From assembly GCF_042477335.2 (NCBI RefSeq), contig NC_091727.1:121303501-121367500 (forward strand): DNA of 64,000 nt, in the 5' to 3' direction. The DNA comes from Ovis canadensis (Eukaryota; Chordata; Mammalia; Artiodactyla; Bovidae). The stretch's first letter is position 1. Every line of letters begins with the position of its first letter. The notes under the pieces are model-generated. The model made no database searches, was not told the origin of the DNA, and saw nothing but the letters and a program-made list of their open reading frames with translations. This document shows positions 34,421-44,238 of this stretch, one piece after another. Position numbers and translations under genes: made by a program.

Positions 34421-35545
34421 TATTAAGGTATACCTGACATATCAGTTCAGTTCAGTTGCTCAGTCATGTCTGACTCTTTGCCACCCCATGGACTGGAGCA
34501 CACCAGGCCTCCCTGATCATTACTAATTCCTGGAGCTTGTTCAAACTCATGTCCATCGAGTCAATGATCCCATCCAACCATCTCATACTCTGTTGTCCCC
34601 TTCTCCTCCTGCCTTCAATCTTTCCCAGCATCAGGGTCTTTTCCAATGAGTCAGTTCTTCCTATCAGGTGGCCAAAGTATTGGAGTTTCAGCTTCAGCCT
34701 CAGTCCTTCCAATGAATATTCAGGACTGATTTCCTTTAGGATGGACTTGTTTGATCTCCTTGTAGTCTAAGGGACTCTTAAGAGTCTTCTCCAACACCAT
34801 TGACATATAGTATTATATTAGTTTCATGTGTCTAACATAGTGATTCAATATTTTTATACATTATGAAATAATCATCACTATAAGTCCAGTTACCATCCAT
34901 CAGCATATAAAGTTATTACCATATTATTGACTATGTCCCCTATGTGTACATTACATCCCCATGACTTATTTTATAACTGAAAGTTTGTATATCTTAACTC
35001 CCTTAACCTATATTGTGCATCCTCCAACTCTCCTCTTCTCTGACGACCACTAGTTCTATATATGTGAGTCTGTTTCTGTTCTGTTTTGTTTGTTCTTTTG
35101 TTTTTCAGATTTCGCATATGAGTGAAATTATATGGTATTTGTCTCTCTCTGTCTGACTTACTATTTAACTTAGCATTATACCTTCAAAAATACATCCATA
35201 TTGTCACAAATGGCAAGGTTTCCACTTTTATGGCTGAGACATATTCCATTATACACACTGTTACACACACATAGCACGACTTCTTTATCCATTCACCTAT
35301 GGATGGACACTTAGGTTGCTCCCATATCTTGGCTATTGTAAGTGGTACTACAATGAAAGAAGGGGTACATAATCTTTTTGAACTAGCATTTTTGTTTTCC
35401 ACTCATAAATAGAAGTAGAATTGCTAAATCATATGTTCACTCTATTTTTAGTTTTGTGAGGAATCTCCATAATGTTTTCCATAGTGACTGTACCAGTTTA
35501 CATTCCCACCAACAGTGCACAAGGATTCCTTTTTCTAGAGGGAAA
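34421..35545 (-). mobile_element. L1 3' UTR and ORF2 end, antisense (older L1)
   Basis: Reverse of the L1 3' region: 'tacattacatccccatgact', 'gtcacaaatggcaaggtttc', 'ctatggatggacacttaggt', 'tacattcccaccaacagtgc'. Contains a BovB fragment at 34443-34800. Confidence 0.85.
34443..34800 (-). repeat. BovB 3'-end fragment inside L1
   Basis: (CAGTT)n tail, then antisense BovB C-terminal region. A perfect 8-bp duplication tgacatat lies at 34435-34442 and 34801-34808. Confidence 0.95.
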
Positions 35546-36880
35546 GGAGTATTCTCTATTATTTTAAAAACTGATATTTTTGTTATTAACAGAACTCTTT
35601 TGTTAACAAGAATATAATGTTTATTGTTTCATCTAAAGATATTCAAAAGAAACAAAAAATTTAAACTGGTCCAATAAACGGTTGTGGAGTAAGGCTTTAA
35701 AGTTCTGGTTTGGGACAAGAACCTTTGCTGGTATAGCAAAGTATGAGATGTTGCCCTCCACAAGTTCAGAAATTTGCTGCTGAATAGCTGAGATGATATA
35801 ACGTATGTATAATCAGTGAGGAAAGGGACTGGAGACCCTAGCAGCATAGGAAGTGTGATAGCAGACCAAAAGATGGATTGCATTCGAAAAGCACTGCAAG
35901 CTTTAAACACTCTAAGGCAAGCCTTCAGGAAGCAACATTTAGACCCTTGTACTTGGTGGTCTTGGATATCACATGAATATTTGCTTCAGCTCTTGATTGC
36001 CAAAAAAGCTTCTATTGGAGTTGTACAAGCTGTTTATAGCTTTTTACAGGCTATCTTTCTTTCTCAGAAGATAGTGACAGATGACATTTTGGAGCACAAG
36101 GCACATGGTCCCTGTTCTCTTTCTGTAATCAGAAGGCCTATTATTACTCCTCAGATACAGCTGCAATCTTAATGTACATGTCACAGGAAAAGCTCATGAT
36201 CGGGGGAATTGGGACCATGGTTCCAAAAAGAGGAATTTTTTCCCACTCCTCGAGTGTAAAGATGCCTGAGAAGCCGAAGAATGCCAGATAACATAAAATG
36301 CATAAAAGCTACTGTTGGGGGATGGTTCTGGGGAAAAAATCTCCAACTAAAAACACTGAACTTTTAGCATTTCTGCCAAACTAGCTCTGTGTTTTTTTTG
36401 CCTTTTTTTTTGGGGGGGGGTTGTGTTTTTTTGCTGCTTGTTTAAAACAAGCAGCTTCTACTTCCAAGACTGGACATTCTCCTTTTGGCAGCTCTATTTG
36501 TACTTCTGATTTATGTGGTTTGTTTAATTAAAAGTAGGAAGAATTTTCCTTCTCAAATTCTTTCCCACATTCTGATTCCCAATGTCTGGGCCTCAAGGAT
36601 TTCTCCATCTGCTTCTTCTAATCTCCCACAGCAATCTAAAAGAGCCCCCCTTAGCTTCTTCCTATAATACTAGCCTGCAACGTGAGAGTGAGGAAAAAGT
36701 CTATTGTTTCAGTTTCTGTTTTCTTCTCTGTCCACCTCAGAATCATATAGGAAAATTAATAAATATATATGCAAAGTGAATAGGAAGCCATTAAAGATAT
36801 AGGCAATGAAGTGTAAATTGTCCTAACATTATTTCTGTACACATTCTTTTGGAAATCATCTCAGGGCTTCTGGGACTGTA
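35546..36880. other. Unassigned stretch, possibly an old retrocopy
   Basis: No known repeat recognised. A plus-strand frame 35816-36172 is open for 118 codons (contains LLQLLIAKKASIGVVQAVYS). On the minus strand 36325-36168 reads as an open segment ending EE-stop (FGFSGIFTLEEWEKIPLFG), followed by about 550 bases ending at an AATAAA near 35620, which would fit the 3' end of an antisense processed transcript. I cannot name a parent gene and rank neither reading as certain. Homopolymer runs T8, T9 and G9 lie at about 36392-36420. Confidence 0.35.
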
Positions 36881-36986
36881 GTCAGTACTGAAACACCTTG
36901 CCTTTAGATTCAATAATAGGAATGAAAAATTCACAGCATGGAGTGGAAACACCAGCAAGGTGGATGCTTTTCTTTCTGTCTTGCAG

Positions 36987-38058
36987 GGCATGGCAGAGGA
37001 CCTGTTCTTCTAGGATCACCTGAGAAAGATCAGTGGGGTCCTTGGAGTGGAGCTTCTCTACTGCTACCAGCAGCATGTGGCTACACACTTTGTCCTCCAG
37101 GCCACCATCTAGACCCACTACCTCTGGAAGAAAATGTTCTCCTACACAGGGTGTGTGCATGTGTGCTAAGTCCTTTCAGTCGTGTCCAACTCTTTGCAAC
37201 CCCATGGACTGTAGCCCACCTGGCTCTTCTGTCCATGGAATTTCCAGGCAAGAATATTGGAGTAGGTTGCCTTTTCCTACTCCAGGGAATCTTCCCGATT
37301 CAAGGACTGAACCTGGGTCTCCTGCATTGCAGGCAGATTCTTTATCATTGAGCCACCAGGGAAGCACTCCACACTGGGTAAACCTTCACCAACTGGACTG
37401 CAGCCAAACAGGAAGGTAAAGCTGTGTGGTTGGAGGACTCACAGCCACCAATGGGCACAAGGTGGTTGCATTTTGTGACACTGATGAGAACAAGATTAAG
37501 GAGTGTTTCTACTGCTGGGGACTCTCAGACACAGTCCAAGCCTGGGATTCTCATCCTGCTGCCCTTTGTCATCTACCTGAAACTGAATCTGGGTGGGGGT
37601 GAGGTGGGGATCAAGGGGAGGATCTATTGAGGACAACCTGAAGCTTCTGCACCAGCAGGAGGGTGGGGACTGCCTTCACTTCAATTGACAGACTTATGGC
37701 AACTTCTCCTAGTCTAGGATCCAGACACCACTCTACAATGCGCCTCACCTCCCTGCTGTCTGATCAGGAGCATTCTGTAATTTCTATCTGTGAAACACCC
37801 CTCCACAACATTCACTTTTTGAAGTGCCCCAGCTCCCTGGACCTGGCAAGTATGACACTGGAAATCTTGCATTTGCAGTCCTGTGGGAGATGAGCCTTGT
37901 CCACCAGTGTGGCAGGGATGTCAGTGACTAACCTTGAACACAGGCTACCTGGTTGTCTTGGACCTCAGACCCTGGCTGTTTAATCTCAGCCACTCTCCAC
38001 TACTCTTACTGATCTGAATTGGGACACTGTAAGTTAATCTATAAAATTAAAAAAAAAA
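36987..38058 (+). pseudogene. B3GNTL1: B3GNTL1-like processed pseudogene, 5'-truncated
   Basis: B3GNTL1 is a predicted glycosyltransferase. Here a broken copy of its C-terminal half is readable across frames: GMAEDLFF-stop-DHLRK (like EDLLFFYEHLRK), YCYQQHVATHFVLQATI-stop-THY, NAGKQ-type text near 37400, CDTDENKIK-like text near 37480, PFVIYLKLNLGG (37565), IEDNLKLLHQQEGGD and CLHFN-stop (ending 37688). Text that should come from several exons is continuous, followed by a ~360-bp 3' UTR-like stretch and an A-run (38049-38058), so it is a retrocopy. A splice-acceptor-like 'tctttctgtcttgcag' lies exactly at the upstream edge (36971-36986). A Bov-tA interrupts it. Parent assignment is from memory of the family. 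Confidence 0.7.
37153..37364 (-). repeat. Bov-tA SINE in the retrocopy
   Basis: Antisense Bov-tA ('gctaagtcctttcagtcgtg' to 'gagccaccagggaagc'). An imperfect repeat, ctcctacacagggt / ctccacactgggt, flanks it. Confidence 0.92.
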
Positions 38059-38539
38059 GAATGTAGTTTAGTAATATTGGCTTCCCAACCTTTAAAAATG
38101 TGTTTCGTGAAAATTTCCACCCATTGAAAACCAGCAATCTTCATTTTATGTTTCCTAAATGAATAGCACTATGAATATTTTCATAAGTTGTCAAACAAAT
38201 AGGAGACCAATTTATAGCAGCCTTCAGAAAATAAAGCAAGCTGAGCCATGAAACCACACCCTGTGTCATTTGGGGTGCTGGTATACCTGACTTGTTAAAC
38301 CAAGCTGCATAGCTGTTCTCATATGCTCTTTCCTGGCTTGTGAGTAACCATCTTCCTTCTTGCTCCCCTCCACTTTCTGACATCTTTGAATAATTATCAT
38401 TTTCAGACTTTTGGACAAAGGGAAAAATGCCTTGGCTCCAATAGCAGTTCCCTTCATAGCAGTGAATATGTGATAACTCTAGAGTCTTGTCCTTTTTTCC
38501 CTGAGGACATAGGTACTGAAAAGAGAATCTGCTCAAGCT
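38059..38539. other. Single-copy DNA, nothing recognised
   Basis: A 131-codon minus frame (38536-38141) shows no domain I know and is not called a gene. Confidence 0.5.
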
Positions 38540-38549
38540 AACTGGTCTT

Positions 38550-38725
38550 CAGTTCAGTTCAGTTCAGTCACTCAGTCGTGTCTGACTGTTTGTGATCCTA
38601 TGGACTGCAGCACGCCAGGCTTGCCTGTCCATTACCAACTCCCAGAGCTTGCTCAAACTCATGTCCATCGAGTCGGTGTACCATCTAACCATCTCATCCT
38701 CTGTTGTCCTCTTCTCCTGCCTTCA
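38550..38725 (-). repeat. BovB 3'-end fragment
   Basis: (CAGTT)n tail and antisense BovB C-terminal text. A perfect 10-bp duplication aactggtctt lies at 38540-38549 and 38726-38735. Confidence 0.95.
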
Positions 38726-38735
38726 AACTGGTCTT

Positions 38736-39569
38736 ACCCATATGATATATGGTTGCTAATGTGATATGATTAGCAAGACAGCTTGGATATGCTGCTGTGG
38801 CAGTGTGGCCACAGATTTTTGATTTATTCCATAGGCCCTTTTACTATTTTACTTTTTTCCCCCACTCAGGTCGAGTTTTTAATTCATGAGAAAAAAATGT
38901 TACAGTTACATTATGGCTATATGTCACTACTATATTAGCAATTTTCTATTCATTTTTAATTTTTGACTATCATAAAGTCCAAGCTTTAAAGCACTGATAT
39001 GAATCATTCTGAGTTGTTTTGCTCCTTAAGACAGTATAATAGCCAAGCCTGAGTTCCCAGTCTGGTTATTAATATAATTCAACCAGCCAGGCAGTGATCC
39101 AGTCCATTGCTCAGCCATTGAAACCCAACAAAAAGCTAATTTCATCAATTGTAGCAATCTTGTCTAAAGGTTTATAATTTGAGTAATGTTCTTTTAACAG
39201 ACTAGTTTTCCAGAGTGCATCTGGGAAGTGTGTCTGGAAAATGGAGATACTATGGAAAATAGAGAAATAATAGTAGGGAAAGGGAGGATCATCTTTAGAT
39301 GTGTTCACCGTTGTTTCCCTCCAGGTCTGTTTTTAGCATTTGACTACGCAGCCTGTTCAAGCCCAGATAAATTATTGCTTCCCACAGGTCATCATTCTTT
39401 CCATTCATCCCCAAACCATTCATCATCATCTCCAAAGTATGTTCTGACTTATGCCGTGCTTTGAAATGATACACCCGAGGTTGGAGGTGAAATACTGTCA
39501 GACACTCTGTACAGTGACTACAAAAAATAAATGTTTAGTTTTGATCATGGATGTTCCCCAAGTTTGATT
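38736..39569. other. Single-copy DNA, nothing recognised
   Basis: No gene or repeat recognised. Small frames at 39111-39308 (-) and 39228-39464 (+) overlap and lack support. Confidence 0.5.
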
Positions 39570-39730
39570 ATGTACATTCATGCTTCTGCTACATGCCATC
39601 CTATACCTTTTGTATAAAATGCTCCTTGATTCCCTTGCACAACTGGTTAATCCTTCAAGGCCTTTTGCCAGTCCAATCAAGTGTCACTTCCTCTATAATT
39701 TATTCCTTTACCTCTCCCCATAGGTAATAG
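39570..39730 (+). repeat. L2-like fragment
   Basis: 'aatccttcaaggccttttgc' and 'aagtgtcacttcctctataa' resemble the L2 3' region (pattern 'ccttcaaggcc...aaatgtcacctcct'). Diverged. Confidence 0.5.
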
Positions 39731-39839
39731 ATGATTCAATAACAACTCTCATTTTCACTACTTCCTTTCACCAGAAAATATACTTTCTTGAAGTCATTAT
39801 CCTTCATGACTATCCCTAAGTCATTATTTAACTCTCAGA

Positions 39840-39990
39840 ACTATGAAGTAGATAGTTCCCAATCAACCAAAGAGAAAACTACCACTTAAAGAGAGGAACT
39901 GACTTTATTAAGTCTACATAGCTAGTACATGGTAGAGCAAGATTTGAACCCCAATTCTGTGGTTTATATTTTAAGTCATTACAGCACTGT
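39840..39990 (-). repeat. MIR SINE, antisense
   Basis: 'ctatgaagtagatag', 'ctacatagctagtacatggt' and 'gagcaagatttgaacccca' follow reverse MIR. Confidence 0.75.
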
Positions 39991-40384
39991 CTTCCAAAGA
40001 GTGGCATATAAACCACTGCTGAGAGATTATTTGAGATAGAAAATGATGTAAAGATATTCTGTACTATTTATTCATTTTTTGTGAAACATACAGAGAATAA
40101 GAAAACAAATCAATTCTTAGTAATTTGCCAAATATGCTAAATTTAGTGGTTATCATTCCTTTGAAAGTTTTTTTAACTACTGGTAAGAGCACATTTATCA
40201 ATAAACAATATGTGGTATTTTTTTGCTTATGTTCAAACTTTATATAAATAGCACACCATATGTATTTTTGCATCTTGTTTTGTTCCCTCGACATTTTCTT
40301 ATTGATATTTATTGCTTTGATACATGTGGTTTTTGTTCCTGCCTTTTAAATACTATAGATGCATCCATTATATCAATAGAGTGA
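39991..40384. other. Single-copy AT-rich DNA, nothing recognised
   Basis: No recognisable feature. Confidence 0.45.
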
Positions 40385-40465
40385 AGTCACTTAGTTGTGT
40401 CTGACTCTTTGTGACCCCATGGACTGTAACCTACCAGGCTTCCCGGGCAAGAATACTGGAGTGGA
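40385..40465 (-). repeat. Bov-A fragment
   Basis: 'cacttagttgtgtctgactc' to 'gaatactggagtgg', directly abutting the truncated L1 at 40466. Confidence 0.85.
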
Positions 40466-40472
40466 GGACCAG

Positions 40473-41665
40473 ATGGCTTCATAGGAGAATTCTATCAAAC
40501 ATTTAGAGAAGAGTTAATGCCTATCTTTCTAAAACTCTTTCAAAAAATTGTAGAGGAAAGAACACTTCCAAACTCATTCTATGAGGCCACCATCATCCTG
40601 ATACCAAAACCAGACAAAGACAACACACAAAAAAAGAAAACTTTAGGCCAATATCACTGATGAACATAGATGCAAAACTACTCAACAAAATTTAGCAAAC
40701 AGATTTCAGCAACACATCAAAAAGCTCATACACCATGATCAAGTTGAGTTTATTCCAAGAATGCAAGGATTCTTCAATATATGCAAATAAATCAATGTGA
40801 TACACTTTATTAACAAATTAAAAGATAAAAACCATATGATCATCTCAATGGATGCAGAAAAGGCCTTTGAAAAAATTCAGCACCCATTTATGATTAAAAC
40901 TCTTCAAAAAATGGGCATGGAAGGAACCTACCTCAACATAGTAAAGGCCATATATGATAAGCCTGCAGCAAACATTATTCTCAATGGCGAAAAACTGAAA
41001 GCATCCCCCTTAAGATCAGGAACAAGACAAGGGTGTCCACTATCATCACTATTATTCAACATAGTTCTGGAAGTCCTAGCCACAGCAATCAGAGAAGAAA
41101 AAGAAACAAAAGGAATCCAGATTGGAAAAAAAGTAAAGCTGGGTCACAGTTGCAGATGACATGATACTGTACATAGAAAACCCTTCAGATAGTATCAGAA
41201 AATTACTAGAGCTAATCAGTGAATTTAGCAAAGTTGCAGGATACAAAATCAATACACAAAAACCACTTGCATTTCTATATACTAACAATGAAAAATCAGA
41301 GAAATTAAGGAATCAATCCCATTCACCATTGCAACAAAAAGAATTAAATATCTAGGAATAAACTTACCTAAAGAGACAAAAAAAAAAAACCTGTACACAG
41401 AAAATTATAAGACACTAATGAAAGAAATCAAAGATGACATAAACAAATGGAGAGATATTCCATGTTCTTGGATAGGAAGAATCAATATTGTGAAAATGAC
41501 TATATTATCAAATGCAATCTATGGATTCAATGCGACCCCTATCAAATTACCAATGGCATTTTTCACAGAACTAGAACAAAAAATTTCACAATTCATATGA
41601 AAGCAAAAAAGACACCAAATAGCCAAAGCAGTCTTGAGAAAGAAGAATGGAGCTGGAGGAGTTAA
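40473..41665 (+). pseudogene. L1 ORF2 reverse transcriptase remnant
   Basis: RT text: [18 protein letters not shown] (about 40570), motif [16 protein letters not shown] with Glu in place of the second conserved Asp, [20 protein letters not shown] (41020), a frameshift just before motif C (about 41150; VADD rather than FADD), MILYIENP, then [25 protein letters not shown] (two open pieces, 41418-41600). Non-functional. Confidence 0.85.
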
Positions 41666-42269
41666 CCTTCCTAACTTCAGATTATACTACAAACTACAGT
41701 CATCAAGACAGTATGGTTCTAGCACAAAAACAAAAATATAGACCAATGGAACAAGATAGAAAGCCCAGAAATAAACCCACGCACCTATGGGTATCTTATT
41801 TTTGACATAGGAGGCAAGAATATACAGTGAGGCAAAGACAGCCTCTTCAATAAATAGTGCTGGGAAAACTGGACAGCTACATGTGAAAGAATGAAATTAG
41901 AACACTTCCTAACACCATACACAAAAATAAACTCAAAATGAATTAAAGACCTAAATATATGACCAGAAACTATAAAACCCTTAGAGGAAAACAGGCAGAA
42001 CACTCAATTACATAAATCAAAGCAAGATCCTCTATGACCCACCTCCTAGAGTTAATAGAAATAAAAACAAAAGTAAACAAGTGGGATGTGATTGAACTCA
42101 AAAGCTTTTGCACAGCAAAGGAAACTATAAGCAAGGTGAAAAGACAACCCTCAGAATGGGAGAAAATAACAGCAAATGAAACAAATGACAAAGGATTAAT
42201 TTCCAAAATATACAAGCAGCATATACCACTCAATACCAGAAAAACAAACAAGCCAATCAAAAAGTGGTA

Positions 42270-42455
42270 AGGTGAGGTGAAGTTGCTCAGTCGTGTCCAA
42301 CTCTTTGTGACCCCACGGACTGTAGCCTATCAGGCTCTTCCATCCATGGGATTTTCCAGGCAAGAGTACTGGAGTGGGTTGCCATCTCCTTCTCCAGAGG
42401 ATCTTCCCGTCCCAGGGATTGAACCCAGGTCTCCCACATTGTAGGCAGATGCTTT
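42270..42455 (-). repeat. Bov-tA SINE in L1
   Basis: Antisense: 'gttgctcagtcgtgtccaac' to 'gtaggcagatgcttt'. Its head is truncated and the flanking duplication is very short. Confidence 0.9.
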
Positions 42456-42782
42456 GGAAAAAGACCTAAACAGACATTTCTCCAAAGAAGACATACGAAT
42501 GGCTAACAAACACATGAAAAGATGCTCAACATCACTCATTATTAAAGAAATGCAAATAAAAACCACAGTGAGATATCACCTCACACCAGCCAGAATGACC
42601 ATCATCAAAAAGTCTACAGACAATAAATGCTGGAGAGGGTGTGGAGAAAAGGGAACTGTCTTATAAAACTGCACTATAAAAATAGAGACATAGAAATGCA
42701 AAATCTTCTGTAGCCTCTATATAGTGATCAATTTCAAATACCCAGTAAATAACTACTTCTACTGTTACTAATAGTACTAATA

Positions 42783-42783
<1 letters not shown>

Positions 42784-42829
<46 letters not shown>
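42784..42829 (+). repeat. (CTA)n microsatellite
   Basis: About 15 uninterrupted CTA units next to the head of a sense Bov-tA. Pure, so probably length-variable. Confidence 0.97.
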
Positions 42830-42835
42830 ACATTG

Positions 42836-43021
42836 GGCTTCCCTGATAGCTCAGTTGGTAAAGAATCTGCCTGCAATGCAGGAGACCTGGGTTTGAATCC
42901 TCGGTTGGGAAGATGCCGTGAAGAAGGGAAAGGCTACTCACTCCAGTATTCTGGCCTGGAGAATTCCATGGGCTACAGTCCATGGGGTCGCAAAGAGATG
43001 GACACGACTGAGCGACTTTCA
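42836..43021 (+). repeat. Bov-tA SINE
   Basis: Sense copy from 'gggcttccctgatagctcag' to 'ggacacgactgagcgacttt'. Confidence 0.92.
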
Positions 43022-43044
43022 CGTGCCTTCTTTGGTAGCTCTGT

Positions 43045-43235
43045 GCCGTGCTGTGCTTAGTCTCTCAGTCATATCAGATGGACTATAGCCCGCCAGTCTC
43101 CTCTGTTCGTGGGTTTCTTCAGGCAAGAATATTTGAGGGGATCTCCAGGGGATCTTCCCAACCCAGGGATTGAACCCACATCTCTTGTGTCTCCTGCATT
43201 GCAGGAAGATTCTTTACCACTGAGCCAGCAGGGAA
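43045..43235 (-). repeat. Bov-tA SINE
   Basis: Antisense copy: 'tgctgtgcttagtctctcag' to 'ccactgagccagcagggaag'. It carries the same 'acatctcttgtgtc' variant as the copy at 23714-23930 and joins L1 at the same L1 position. Confidence 0.9.
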
Positions 43236-43317
43236 GCAATCTCACTACTGGGTATATACCCTGAGGAAACCAGAATTGAAAAAGACACATGTACCCCAAT
43301 GTTCAGAGCTTAGATTT
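43236..43317 (+). mobile_element. L1 ORF2 fragment
   Basis: 'caatctcactactgggtata', 'ccctgaggaaaccagaattg', 'ccccaatgttcag' then 'agcttagattt'. The last piece is shared with 24000-24017. Confidence 0.85.
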
Positions 43318-44238
43318 CCACAGTTTGTTATGATCCACACAGTCAAAGGTTTTGGCATAGAAGAGAAGCAAAAGGCAAAGGAGAAAAGGAAAGATATATC
43401 CATTTGAATGCAGAGTTCCAAAGAATAGCAAGGGGAGATAAGAAAGCCTTCCTCAGTGATCCCTTGGAGAAGGAAATGGCAACCCACTTCGGTATTCTTG
43501 CCTGGAAGATCCCATGGACGGAGGAGCCTGGTAGGCTACATTCCATGGGGTCGCAAAGAGTCAGACACGGCTGAGCGATTTCACTTTCACTTTCTTTTCC
43601 TCAATGATCAACGCAAAGAAATAGTGGAAAACAATAGAATGAGAAAGACTAGACCTCTCTTCAAGAAAATTAGGGATACCTAATTTTTAGGTGTGCACCT
43701 AAAAGAAACAGCAGATATTAAGAAGAGGTGGCAAGAATACACAGAACTATACAAAAAATCTTAATGACCCAGATAACCACGATGGTGTGATCACTCACCT
43801 AGAGCCAGACATCCTGAAGTACAAAGTCAAGTGGGCCTTAGGAAGCATCACTATGAACAAAGCTAGTGGAGGTGATAGAATTCCAGCTGATTTATTTCAA
43901 ATCCTAAAAGATGATGCTGTTAAAGTGCTGCACTCAATATGCCAACAAATTTGGAAAACTCAGCAGTGGCCACAAGACTGGAAAAGGTCAGGTTTCATTC
44001 CAATCCCAAAGAAAGGCAATGCCAAAGAATGTTCAACCCACCACACAATTGCACTCATCTCACATGCTAGCAAAGTAATACTCAAACTTTTCCAAGCTAT
44101 GCTACAACAGTGAATGAACCAAGAACTCCCTGATGTTCAAGCTGGATTTAGAAAAGGCAGAAGAACCAGAGATCAACTTGTCATATCTGTTGGAGCATAG
44201 AAAAAGCAAGAGAGTTCCAGAAGAGCATCTATTTCTGC
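43318..44238 (-). mobile_element. BovB LINE fragment with internal inversion
   Basis: 43318-43360 is antisense BovB (RT motif A region); 43361-44238 is sense BovB (linker to RT), interrupted by a Bov-A. In BovB order the right end of the sense piece (…tatttctgc) and the inner end of the antisense piece (ctatgcc…) are only about 8 bases apart, the twin-priming pattern. The expected 3' end of BovB at the left is missing. Confidence 0.82.
43462..43596 (+). repeat. Bov-A SINE in BovB
   Basis: Sense monomer ending 'gagcgatttcactttcactt'. A 13-bp duplication, one mismatch: ttcctcagtgatc (43449-43461) and ttcctcaatgatc (43597-43609). Confidence 0.94.

Larger units (their letters stand above)
40466..42665 (+). 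mobile_element. L1 LINE, ORF2 part, 5'-truncated
   Basis: Begins inside ORF2 at 'aggaccagatggcttc' (PDGF motif) and runs through RT and the C-terminal region to 'ggtgtggagaaaagggaact'. Collinear L1 text reappears at 43236 after about 120 bases of expected L1 are missing and other sequence is present. One Bov-tA sits inside. Confidence 0.9.

Noticed and set aside
36882..37160. 92-codon minus frame as a gene
   Set aside because: It is the antisense shadow of the B3GNTL1-like retrocopy.
36987..37688. Live exons of B3GNTL1
   Set aside because: In-frame stops, frameshifts, apparent absence of introns between exons and a 3' A-run indicate a pseudogene despite the splice-acceptor-like edge.
38141..38536. 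131-codon minus-strand frame
   Set aside because: No recognisable domain, and located directly after a retrocopy; insufficient support.
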